A model generated the notes under the pieces. It was not told the origin of the DNA. It saw only the letters and a program-made list of their open reading frames with translations, and made no database searches. A stretch of 64,000 bases of DNA, taken from assembly GCA_035582835.1 (NCBI GenBank), contig JAYKAV010000422.1, positions 1,763,754 to 1,827,753 of the forward strand, written 5' to 3'. This DNA is from Phoebastria nigripes. Its lineage: Eukaryota; Chordata; Aves; Procellariiformes; Diomedeidae. Made by a program: the position numbers and the translations under genes. Below, one piece after another: positions 51,487 through 61,847 of this stretch (within the stretch, counting starts at the first letter, position 1; every line of letters starts with the position of its first letter).

Positions 51487-52080
51487 TGTGTTGGTTTTGG
51501 CTGGGATCGAGTTAATTTTCTTCATAGTAGCTCGTATGGGGCTATGTTTTGGATTTGTGCTGAAAACAGTGTTGATAACACAGGGATGTTTTTGTTACTG
51601 CTGAGCAGTGCTTACACAGAGTCAAGGCCTTTTCTGCTTCTCACACCACCCCACCAGCGAGTAGGCTGGGGGTGCCAAGAAGTTGGGAGGGGACACGGCT
51701 GGGACAGCTGACCCCAACTGACCAAAGGGATATTCCACACCATATGATGTCATGCTCAGCATATAAAGCTGGGGGAAGAAGAAGGAAGGAGGGGACATTT
51801 GGAGTTATGGTGTTTTGTCTTCGCAAGTAACCCTTACGTGTGATGGAGCCCNGCTTTCCTGGAGATGGCTGAACACCTGCCTGCCGATGGGAAGNAGTGA
51901 ATGAATTCCTTGTTTTGCTTTGCTTGTGCGCACACCTTTTGCTTTACCTATTAAACTGTCTTTATGTCAACCCATGAGTTTTCTCACTTTTACTCTTCTG
52001 ATTCTCTCCCCCATCTCACCAGGGTGAGTGAGCAAGCAGCTGTGTGGGGCCTAGTTGCCAGCTGGGGTTCAACCACGACA
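51487..52080 (+). mobile_element. solo LTR, avian ERVL-like family (copy 2)
   Basis: A 594-bp LTR from tgtgttgg to accacgaca, flanked by a perfect 5-bp target duplication, ctctg (51482-51486 and 52081-52085). TATA box at 51762-51767 and ATTAAA poly(A) signal at 51950-51955. It belongs to the same family as 8014-8589 but carries extra purine-rich bases near 51773-51800. No viral coding sequence is present. It lies in an intron, antisense to the minus-strand gene. Confidence 0.92.
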
Positions 52081-52545
52081 CTCTGACATAAACCAAATTT
52101 TTACTGAATAGAGCACATGAGAACAAAAGATGAAGGAGGATTCACACAACACTATACTCTTAGATATCATCTCTAAACTGCAAGATAATCTTAGCTAATC
52201 CAGACACTCACACTTTGTTCCTAGGGAGGATGACATCCTGCATCCTCTCCTCTCTAAAAGCTACGTTATTTAAACCACTTTATGAGCCTTGAGTCTCCTC
52301 AATTTGGCCATCCAGGCAGAGAAACTACCTTAGATTTTTACAAAAGTTTGTCTTCTGTATTACCCTGTAAATACTTGCACTGTGGAGGGGAAGGAGTGGC
52401 NGGTCAGAGGGCCCTGAGAGATGCTTGCATTGTTCCTGCACAGTCTTTCACCAAAATTCACCACTGTGGACCAAGCAAGCAGGGAGATAAACCTGGCAAG
52501 AACTCACAAAAAAACCCAGAAGTCTCTTCTACACCTTCACACCAT

Positions 52546-52633
52546 CCTGCCAGCCAGATTTATTTACATGTCCCCCAAAAAGGTGGACCCCTGCCAGCCA
52601 GAATTATGTACACGTCCCCCCAAAAGGTGGACC
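52546..52633 (+). repeat. 44-bp tandem duplication, two copies
   Basis: The unit starts cctgccagccaga and ends aggtggacc. The copies lie at 52546-52589 and 52590-52633 and differ at a handful of positions, so the event is not very recent. Confidence 0.9.
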
Positions 52634-52999
52634 CTGCACCCAAGCCAGAAACAAAACATGGCAAAATAAGTAGGAAATGAAGAAAAACCCGGCATAGAAA
52701 GTGAAAACTAAGGTCAGAGGGTCACGCTCCCTGACTGCAGAAGATGAAGAAATCTTTTCCAAACATGGTCACAGATATATCTACCACATCCAACTTCCCA
52801 AGGCACTCGGGTTCAGTGAGGTGGCATAAAATAATAATTTCTTAGTTAACAGACACTACTCGGCATCTTGCCTTTGTATTTCTCCAAGAAGGCTTAGTTT
52901 TGCTCCCAACTGAAAGAGCCCTGCCACCATCCCTGCAGTGGCACTGTCCCTGATGTGGCTTTTGCATCCACGGGTTTTGATGCACTTAGGTTGAATTTC

Positions 53000-53290
53000 C
53001 ACAGTGTCCTCGACCGTGGGGGTATTTCCCGCACCAGCATGGCAGAGGGGCGAGCAGCATGCAGCGTGGGTCGAGCGGGGCAGGCAGGGGCGAGCAACTG
53101 CGCCTGAGCTCACCGGCTGCCTGGGCTTCCTGCTGCNTTCCTGTTGCGTGAGCACAGCCCCAAGGAGCCGAGCGGTGCAGAGAGGCCTCTCCTCGCACAG
53201 TCCCCTTGACCCCACCACCGTCTGATGGCTCCCGGCCCCGGCTCTCTCGGCTGCAGGATTTTGCTCTCAGGGGTCGCATCCTTTGGCAGC
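53000..53290. promoter_or_regulatory. CpG-dense block (CpG-island-like)
   Basis: I count about 19 CpG dinucleotides in roughly 270 bases, far above the surrounding intronic sequence. It could be an internal promoter or an old island. No start codon, TATA box or first exon could be tied to it. Confidence 0.5.
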
Positions 53291-54760
53291 TCATGGGGCC
53301 TGAACCGATCATGCACCCCAGCAAGATGTAAGGCTCGTTGATTTTGGCTTGTTATTTTTCAGTTTTGCTTTGAAATCTCTTTCTCCTGATGGTCATTCTC
53401 TCAGGTACCAGTCACGTCAGCGGCACTATTAATTCTCGTTGCAAACGGTGTATATAATTTCCCAGTGTTGGTTCTGTCAGCAAAGCAGCTAAGCTCCTGG
53501 GGCAGAGAGGCAATTAATTTTGTAACACAGGTCTGCTTCATATTCAGGACCCAGTTCAACAAAGCACTTAAGCAAAGGAATAATGACTGACTTGAATGGG
53601 AATATTAGTGCTTAAAGTTAATTGCATGCTTTTAAAATTGGGCCTTATATCATGCCAATCAAATCATTAATCTACTCCGTTACAAGCTCCAGCTAACAAA
53701 TACATGCCCTGGACTTTCTTTCCTCAAAAGGGGAAACATGCAGATAGGGCCTTGAAAAAGCTGTCAACGTTCAGTAGTAACACAGCAAAGGCTAAAAATG
53801 TGTTGGCTTGCTCCTTGCTAACTCTTACCAACCAGAAAATGCAGTGTGCCAGCACTTCAGTGACAATCAGATAAATGCTTTAATGAACAAATGGACTATA
53901 TATTAAAAGCCAAACGGGGAGTTTTTCTCCTCCCTTGAGGCAGTCTCAGTGGAATCTGAAAACTAAGTATTTTTTGACATCACATGAGTTCTGAGATTTC
54001 TAGTATGCATCACAGTAAGCCCACCAAAAAGTACATGTGAGTGACAGAAGGATTAACTGCGCAGGGAATAGCAGGAAAGCCAGGATGCTATCCACAAGGT
54101 TATGCAGGTAGAGCTGAAGACAGTGATTAGAAATGATACATAGTTGTGAAGCCAGATATATTCTCAGACAGGCATAGGCTACAAGCAGGCTCATGAAACA
54201 AACCACCTCAGAGCTCTTGCTAACCAGCAAATGATATCTTATGCTGTGCAACTGTACTTAGACTACCCACAGAGACATCCTAACCTAAATAAACTGATGA
54301 GCTTATCAATTAAACCACATGCTTCTATAGGAGAAGACTACAATGTCAAAACTTTCAACTCTTTCAACAAAAATTTTGTGGTGGACAAGAACTGTGATGC
54401 AGCTTGGTTGGAGTGGTTCATACAACAAGCTACTGGCTCACGACATCTTCATTTGCCGTGCTATTACTGAGNTCTGCGGTGAGCAGCCCAGCTAGGCAGT
54501 CATTTTTCAGAGACAGTCTCTGAGGAACTACAGATGCTGAAGGTAGATGCAGTCCTACATGCTAATGTACGGGATTCAATAACCCTGGACCAAATTATTG
54601 CTGCAGTCCATGTCTGACCAGCTGGAGCTGGCATTATTTCCACTAGTCCCCAAGTGAATTTCTCAGTTTAATTTTAAACAGAAGAATGATTTTGCTGTTG
54701 TTGCTGTTGTTTTAGATTCATCATGTAGTTTGTTTTTGTGCCTCTTTGCATTTTAGAGAC

Positions 54761-54836
54761 GCTCTTCTCCATGTCAGCCTCTAGGGACAGGTTAGTGTAG
54801 CGCACTGAAGCCTTCTTTGGAAGTCCACGACCGTGA
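54761..54836 (-). CDS. coding exon of the minus-strand gene
   Basis: The acceptor 'tagttcccattttgcag' is strong. The first base completes a codon and the only open frame includes HGRGLPKKASVRYTNL and SLEADMEKS. The donor chosen (gtctct) is weak but leaves phase 0, which fits the next exon at 50598-50729. The frame stays open past it through a glutamine run to a TAA near 54680, so a different donor or a terminal-exon isoform is possible. Confidence 0.5.
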
Positions 54837-55969
54837 CTGCAAAATGGGAACTAGAAAGCTGTCTGTTATGATAATTAGCACGCAGTTTTAGTTGTGTAGG
54901 TGTGTGATGTGTTAGCAGGGAGTGTTTATTTTTAATTCAGACATCTAAAACCTGTATTCAACTATGTTCAGCTATGGACCATGAAACAAGTCTGTCTAAA
55001 CCAAGACATAGCTGTGTTTGTGTATGCATGTGTGCGTGAATACATGCACGTAAAAGCATAGGGAGGTAAAAAACCAATAACTGCCTAAGATTAAATATTT
55101 TTGGCTTTGCATCCACTTCTGACAAGACCTAAAGATGGGAACAACATCCAGCCTTCGAGGAAGAAGCCATGTCATGACTACAGAGGGAATGGGAGTGAAG
55201 CCTTAAGACGCTTTTCCCATAGGCAGGGTAGTACAGAGGGTCACTGACTGAAGCAGTAATGGTGTAGGAGGTGAGACGAGAGGCCTAGGTAATTAGGAGG
55301 ATGTTGGCTTGGCTCAATTTAAAACAGCAAGAGCTATTTCCTCGAAGAAGCTTTACCTTAACTGCCAGCTCAGACTGTGAGCTCTGTCAGGCAGTGATAG
55401 TCCCTCAGCAATGTACAAAACCCAGCCAGCGCTATGGGCTCTCANGCTGAACGCCAGCACCCGAGCACATCCGTAACTATTTCAATTTTAGTAGCTATAG
55501 CTCAAATGAAATATGTTTAGGTTCAATGTTCAGCTGACTCAACAGAAAGTATCAGAGGCAAATAAGGGAGGCACAGTCTTCAGGCTGAGCATCCCAGACA
55601 GATCTGGTTAACCCTAGCAGCTTGCTGGCGGCTGTAGTGCCAGCCCTCTCCCCCTCTCCATCCTCCCAGCATTTAGCAAATTGGAAACGCTGTCTCCCAA
55701 ATGGAGGAAGCTGGCTCTGAGAAAAACCTAGACGAGAGAGTTGGCTTTGTTCTGCTCAAATTTCCCCATTCCCTGACTTTTGAGTGCCTGGTTTTGCAGT
55801 CTCAGTGGTGTCATATTCCTGACTTCATGCCTTTACTTCTCATTTNTTTTTTCTGCTTGTGCTCCTTTACACGCTACAGCTGTCATCTTTCTTTGGGACA
55901 TCACTGGCTCTTTATAGACCATGTACTTCACCCTGTGAAAGTACTGGGCTACTGCTTGCAATCGCTCAC
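54837..55969. other. intron of the minus-strand gene
   Basis: A 27-bp candidate microexon on the minus strand near 55362-55388 (acceptor ctgcctgacag, donor gtaaag) would keep phase whether or not it is used. An alternating GT/GC run lies near 55015-55050. Confidence 0.4.
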
Positions 55970-56033
55970 AAGACAGCTCTCCCNTCCTCAGAGGAAGGTG
56001 AAATCTTGTGGTCGTCAGATGCAGAGGGCCTCA
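55970..56033 (-). CDS. coding exon of the minus-strand gene
   Basis: 64 bp between acceptor 'ccttgccttgtttaag' and donor 'gtgagc'. The only frame without a stop is the one that needs two leading bases, exactly what the upstream exon supplies. It reads RPSASDDHKISPSSE, one residue made unknown by N, then GRAV and two spare bases. Acidic and serine-rich, probably a flexible linker. Confidence 0.52.
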
Positions 56034-57387
56034 CTTAAACAAGGCAAGGATTTTGACTGTTCTGTGGTACAGATGTCTGTCCTATTTGGGCAGCTGAATG
56101 GCCATTTATATTTCGTTTATCCAGAGATTTCTTGCTTGTGTATGGGTAAAAAAAATCACATCTGATTTCATCACTGCTCCGCATCCATCATGAGTTTTCA
56201 AAGTGCAGTTTCATTATTTATTCACTGGTATTCTTTTTAAATCCTCTGTTATTTCCAAGTCTACATGCTCAGAGAAGGATGTCTGCCATGAATGCTCAGG
56301 TAGTGGATGCCTGCATCTTGTTTTTAGTAGACACAGTGCTTAAAGTACTTCAGTTTCTCTTCCGTGTGGTTGGAAAGACTTGATTTTTCTGTTTGTTTTT
56401 TTTTTTTAAGCTAGATTTGGCAACCATGACAACCACATGCCAGCATCTGAACTGGGATAAAAATAGGGATGCCTTACTTGGATTAGCTTTTCACCTCAGA
56501 CAGTTCCCAGAGGCATGGCCCATTGCTTAAGGCTGGGAACCCTCCCTTCTGTGCTTGTTCCAGGAGAGGAGACAGACAAAAGGTGACTCCAACACAGAAA
56601 GCTTGGAGTTCCTCGCCTTTCCAGTTTGCTTTGCAAAAGTAAGTCACACACTTTTGCAGCAAAGGAGCTGACATGCTGTAAAATTTCACGACATCTCTCT
56701 TCTGCTGATTCTCATATCTAATCTACCTTTCTTGTGTCTGAGCTGCTTCCCTCTCCTTGCTGACCAAAGACTTTGACCACATTTCACTGATAAACTGCAC
56801 TGGAAAACCGAAATGACAGAATATAGATTGTCGTTGCCTCAAAANCAGTTCTGTCTGCCCATAGGCAAACCTGTTCCCAAACATGGCCACCACAATAGCA
56901 GAAGCAAAGGATGCTTTTTATGTCATTCTCTGCACAGCATTGCACAGCACAACCAACCAACTTTGTTCTTCAGACGTTGCAGCAAAAAACATGTCATCCT
57001 GCACTACAGGAAAGATAAACCCTCCAGAGAATTCATTGCCAAAGTGGATAACTCAAAGCTTCAGCAGCTGCTCTTGACCACTGCCTGCTGCTCTTCTGTC
57101 TTGTGGAAGATACAAGAAATATTTGTAAAACAGATCCATGCCTCTTCTGGCTAGTAAAGGTCAGCTAAAATCAACTGTGCCCTATTCTAGCAGAAATTAT
57201 TCACTTTTTCCTTAAGAAGGCAATTCATTATTAGCTTTTCTGAAGGAGTTCAATAATCTTTTCAGTGTTCAAATAGTCTACACATGATCCAGAGACCTGA
57301 ATAGTTATCACTGTATCACTAAACTTTGATTCCAAGGGAAAAACTTTGGAGAAAAGTAAAAACTCAATGCAAACAACAAGCATCTAC
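56034..57387. other. intron of the minus-strand gene
   Basis: No recognisable repeat. A plus-strand frame at 56813-57154 is open by chance as far as I can tell. Confidence 0.4.
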
Positions 57388-57556
57388 CATGTTTACTGAA
57401 TAACTTCTGGTCAGATCTATGAACAAGAAGATTTGTACAAATTACTGAAGACATCTTCTTGTAAGTTGTGGCGACATCTTCATACTTAAACTCTTCAGTC
57501 TCCTTGCAACCTTCCTCAATCCAGACCATACTGTATCGCTCACTCGCATAACATTC
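57388..57556 (-). CDS. coding exon of the minus-strand gene (longest)
   Basis: 169 bp, acceptor 'gcgacttttatcattccag', donor 'gtagat'. Only one of the three frames is open. It includes ECYASERYSMVWIEEGCKE, TEEFKYEDVATTYKKM and NLLVHRSDQKLFSKH. It starts in phase 0 and leaves one base, which the next exon completes. No domain is recognised. Confidence 0.62.
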
Positions 57557-57683
57557 CTGGAATGATAAAAGTCGCAATGGGCAATTTCTTTTTCTGTTTC
57601 TCACAGGCTTATCCGCTATCCTCCTCTTCATTGCTTAAGGAGATACTCAGAGGCAGTGAGGAGATGTCCTCTGATCTGCTCAC

Positions 57684-57760
57684 AGCAACATATATCTCAG
57701 GATATATGTTTACAACTCCCATTTTCATCAGATGCAACTGTAGTCCACAGAGATGTTGTA
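57684..57760 (-). CDS. coding exon of the minus-strand gene
   Basis: 77 bp, acceptor 'ctgtttcttactctgtgcag', donor 'gtgagc'. With two leading bases the frame reads LQLHLMKMGVVNIYPEIYVA and ends in phase 0 against the next exon. The other two frames contain stops. Confidence 0.5.
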
Positions 57761-58879
57761 CTGCACAGAGTAAGAAACAGCACTTGGCTGAAGACTCGCT
57801 GGCTCAAGCCATTTGTGTCCAGCAGCACTTTCATGCTGCTAGTATTTTCTTCTTCACAATGCATCAGACATTATTATAGGAGGTTGGAAGGGTTTTGCAG
57901 CCTATGGTGTGGCNTAGCACATAGAACAGATGTTTGGTTGAACTTCTGGTCTATTAATAAGTAGTTTCTGAATGCTGGAGAAAGGCCATGATAACTTAAG
58001 TAGCAACCGCCAAACTCTGATGTTGTTCTGATTATAATAACTTTCTCCAGCCATCTAGGAATTGGGAGAATGCGTTATCATGTTCATATGCTTTTGACCC
58101 TTCAAAGATTGCTACTGTCGAGCTGAAAAAGAGTCAAATATTTCTCACCTGAAAGAGTAAGAAGAAGACTGGGGAGGAGGGGGAAAGAGAATGACAGACA
58201 GACAGGCAGTCAGGAGGTGTGGTCTGTTCTTCTGGTGACAATGACCTTGTCTTCACGCCTGCCCCCACACTCTTTCCCTGTCCCATTTTGCTCCATTACT
58301 ACCCTTTATCCTTAATCCTCACTTGCTATGTTGTAAGACTCTATTTGCACACAACGGAAAAGAACTAGACAGCAAATAGAAGAGAAAAGCCATGAAAGAT
58401 AAATGCTGTATTGACTACATATTTGCTTAAACTTTTTTCTCTCTCTTCATGGTTCTGTAGTTAGTGGGAAACTTTGTACAGTTCTGTTGCTTTTCTCTGG
58501 AAGTGATAGTATGAATCAGGCAGTTTTCCCTTGTAAAGACTAAGGAGGCAGCTGAAGGCTTTTGGGTTTCTGGTGTGATTTATTGATGGGCATGGTCAAG
58601 CCATCAGGACAAATTACTTCCAAAATCCAGCAGATGAGCAACAGCTGTTGGCTTACTGCTATACTTTTTACTGCCTACCTGAGGGATGTTTTACCATGGC
58701 AGAAGCATGGACATGTCTGTGCCTGCAGAGATCCAGCCTCAGGAGATGTTGCAGCAGGGCTGCCAGCCCTTGTGATGCAAACAGTGGGCACAGTGGGGAG
58801 GTTCCATGCCTGATGCCAGCCTTGTCTACACCTTCACCAGTGACTACCAACGCCATCGACTGCTCACAGCCCACGTCCC
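57761..58879. other. intron of the minus-strand gene
   Basis: A minus segment at 58042-58122 is coding-like (AIFEGSKAYEHDNAFSQFL) with a good acceptor, but its only donor is very poor and its phase does not fit, so it is left out. A short GACA run lies near 58195-58207. Confidence 0.4.
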
Positions 58880-60056
58880 ACAGGGCCCAATCCACAGGAC
58901 CTGATGTTCATCCAAGGTTGCTGAGAGTTGCTGTTACTGTTACAAGGATACTCTCAATCATCTTTGGAAGGCTGTGGCAATTGGTTATGGGGCAAATCTC
59001 TCTGGACATAGTATCCAGGCTCATAAAAGATGAGGGGATTGGGAACAGTCAGGAAGGATTGACTGAGGGCAAATCCTTCCTGACCAGCCTGATTGCCTTC
59101 TGTGATGTTATGCCTGGCTCTGTGGATGAGGGGAGAGCAATGGATGTTGTATACTTTGACTTTAGCAAGGCCTTTGATAGAATTTTCCATAGTATCTTTA
59201 TAGCCAAATTGGTGAGATATGGCTTGGATGGATGACAGTAAGTTGGGCGGAAAATTGGCTGGCTAACTAGGCTCAAGGGGTTGGGATCTATAGTATGAAG
59301 TTTAACTGGCAACCATCTGCTAGCAGCGTTTCTCATCTGATATTGAGCTCAATACTGTTTAACGTCTGTATTAACGACCTGGCTGATGGGATGGAGTGCA
59401 CCCTCAGCCATTTTGAGGATGATGCCAGATTAGGGCAGGTGGCTGGTACGCTCAAGGGCAGGGATCAAGAGCATTCAGGGGGACCTGGACAAGCTGGAAA
59501 AGTAGGCTGACAGGAACCTCATGAGAGTCAGCAAAGGCAAATGCAAAGCCCTGCACCTGGGAGAGAATAAGCCTGTGAAACAGTATGGCCTGGGCACTGC
59601 CTGTCTAGAAAACAGGTTTGCAGAAAAGGACCAAGGGGTACCTGGTAGAGAAGTTGAACATGAGGCCTGGCAGCTAAGGAGGCCAACCACATCCTGGGCT
59701 GCATTACCAAAAGTACAGGCAAATCTTATTGCTCTCTTCAACTACCTCATGAGAGGCAGTAGAAAAAGATAGAGATGGATGCTTCTCAGAGGTACATAGC
59801 TATAGGACAAGAGGCAATGGGTATAAGCTGCAGCATGTGAAATTCCAGATAGATGTTAGGAAAAAAATATTTTCACTATGAGGGTGGTCAAACATTGGAA
59901 CAAGGGCCCATAGGCGATGGGATCTCCATCCTTGGAGATATTCAAACTCCACTGGACCAGGCACTGAGCAACCTGATGTAAGCTGGCCCTGCTTTGAGTG
60001 ACGGGTTAAAACAGATGACCTCCAGAAGTCCATATCCTATATTACCCTAGGACTCT
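58880..60056 (+). mobile_element. old CR1 LINE with reverse transcriptase remains
   Basis: The plus strand carries decayed CR1 ORF2. It shows a stretch like MDVVYFDFSKAFDRIFHS (59140-59193), which holds reverse transcriptase motif A, then FNVCINDLADGMECTLSHF with a following DD pair near 59358-59430 where the polymerase signature sits. Later come a GLVR-type 3' coding region and a 3' UTR ending 'atattaccctaggactctg'. Many frameshifts and deletions make it older than the copy at 35403. It lies in an intron, antisense to the gene. Confidence 0.9.
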
Positions 60057-61726
60057 GCAAGTAGATCAGTCTTTAAGAGCTATGGATAAAGCTACATTCC
60101 CAGGGAAAGTGCAAACATGACTCCTCTAAGAAGCAAAGTCTCAGGGATATTTAATGCTCCATATAAGCACTGAGGATGAGCAGCTCCTTAAAAACTTACA
60201 GCTGCTTTGGCTTGAGGCAACAGTGAGGTTACTGGATTTCACAGGTTAATGTGAAAAGTTTAGTTCTGGAAGCCTTCCTTACTGTTACTGAAAGGCAAAA
60301 TACAGCCTACAGGTTAAAGCATAAGACGCAACATTATGAGAAAAGTAGTCTAATTCTGATTCAGTAGCAGACTTTCTAAGTGACTTTGAAGAAATCATCT
60401 GAGCTCTTTTATGCCTTACCTTCACAACATGTAATATAGGACTAGTAGGCTATTACACAGTTGAGACAAATTCAACACTGTTTTTAATTTTTGCATTTGG
60501 GTGTAGTGGAAAATATTGCTGTACTTTTTATTTGATGAAAGGTATTACTATGTCTTTTTTACATTGAACTGGTTGTAAGTTTTAAACTGCAGATCACTAA
60601 AATCTTACAAGAATATTTTCTAAGCTCAACCAGTAATTGGAGCAATAGTTTCCCCAGTAATTGGAGCAATAGTTTCCTTATTAAACCCTAAAAAGAGCAG
60701 TTAGACATTGCTAGGGATAGTATTATATTTTCTCCAACTATTGCTTTTTATCTTGTAGAATCTTAACATAGGGATAGAACAGAACATTTAATGAGCTTTT
60801 GGATTTAAAAGTCCCCAAGCATATCCCCTTAATTTGGAAGAAAGAGAACATCCTTATTCTGAACACTTTTATTATTCATACTGAAACTCCTGGGAAAGTA
60901 TCTTCAAGTTTTTGAAGAGAAATGAGTTTGTCCTGGTACTTCTTGCACGGCCAGGTTTTGCAGCTATTCTGCTGTGCCACTGATAGAGAACAACATTTGG
61001 AAACTAAAGGGGGTCAAAGAATAGTAGCACCGTTGCATGTGCCTCTGCTGCTGCTCTGCCAGATTTCTGGTAGCAGATATATAAATTGGATACAAATAAG
61101 AATATAGCCAACAGCGTATAATGAAGAGGATGATGATAATCTCGTAATAAATCCCTGCCAAAACTTTCTTCATTTCACACGCCTTATCCTCCTCATTTAT
61201 AAAAAGACTGAGTCAATACTTTTCACTTATAAAAAGACTGTAGTGTACAAAAAGCACATGCAGAGTGGGTACTCACATCTCTTTGGAAGACTCAACTGTT
61301 TGATAATGAGACAGAAGCATTTCAGGAGTGCCAGAAAGCATTCAGCCTTGCGGGCTGCCCTGCTTCAGGATTACTACAAATGCTTTACCACTGCATCATG
61401 AGAAAAGTGCCTGTAATTACTCTCAGATCAATGTGTTCACCTCTCAGGTGTTATCTGAGCAACTGAGCAAATGCTGCTGAAAGGCTGAGTGGCCTTCATA
61501 CCACAGAAGAGAAATACCTGTATCTATATATCCACATACGTGACTATAAACGCTTACTCCCACATGTGCTTTTTCACTTTCAGTTCAATTAGTCCTCTTT
61601 CTTTCTTGCACCTGTAACTGCTTACAAGCAGATACATTTTACAAGAACTGGAAATATTTAATATGTATTGAACAGAACAAGAATAAACAAAAACCCCAAA
61701 CACATCAACATCAATAGACTTGATAC
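60057..61726. other. intron of the minus-strand gene
   Basis: Holds the 24-bp tandem duplication at 60630-60677. Two weak minus-strand exon candidates occur at 60420-60449 (donor gtaagg) and about 60196-60227 (donor gtaagt). Confidence 0.4.
60630..60677 (+). repeat. exact 24-bp tandem duplication
   Basis: The unit begins ccagtaattgg and ends agtttcc. Copies at 60630-60653 and 60654-60677 are identical, so this is a young duplication that may be variable in the population. Confidence 0.95.
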
Positions 61727-61847
61727 ATGACATGATAACAATTGGTCCAATCACATTTTTCAGCTGTTTGTGGTTTATGGGCAACGGGTGANATTTCAGG
61801 AAGCAGACAGAGCTGGGTTGCAGTTGCAGTTCCTCAGCAGCACTTCT
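61727..61847 (-). CDS. coding exon of the minus-strand gene
   Basis: The acceptor 'caactcctcgactttgcag' is strong. The only frame without an early stop includes RSAAEELQLQPSSVCFLK and HPLPINHKQLKN, with one residue unknown because of N at 61792. Two donors are possible: gtgatt at 61753-61754 (exon end 61755, phase 0) or gtatca at 61725-61726 (exon end 61727, one spare base). The second fits the next exon at 57684-57760 and is used here; both are weak. Confidence 0.5.

Larger units (their letters stand above)
52086..54760. other. intron of the minus-strand gene
   Basis: Contains a 44-bp tandem duplication (52546-52633), a CpG-dense block (53000-53290) and a plus-strand open run with two stops (54150-54617), each described separately. 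A 42-bp minus segment at 52212-52253 has good splice sites but the wrong phase. Confidence 0.45.

Noticed and set aside
52212..52253. 42-bp minus segment with a gtgagt donor (EERMQDVILPRNK)
   Set aside because: Splice sites are good but neither open phase connects the exon at 54761-54836 to that at 50598-50729.
58042..58122. Coding-like minus segment (AIFEGSKAYEHDNAFSQFL)
   Set aside because: The acceptor is good, but the only donor before a stop is very poor (gttatt) and the phase does not match.
60420..60449. 30-bp minus microexon candidate with a gtaagg donor
   Set aside because: Too short to judge and the acceptor is only moderate.
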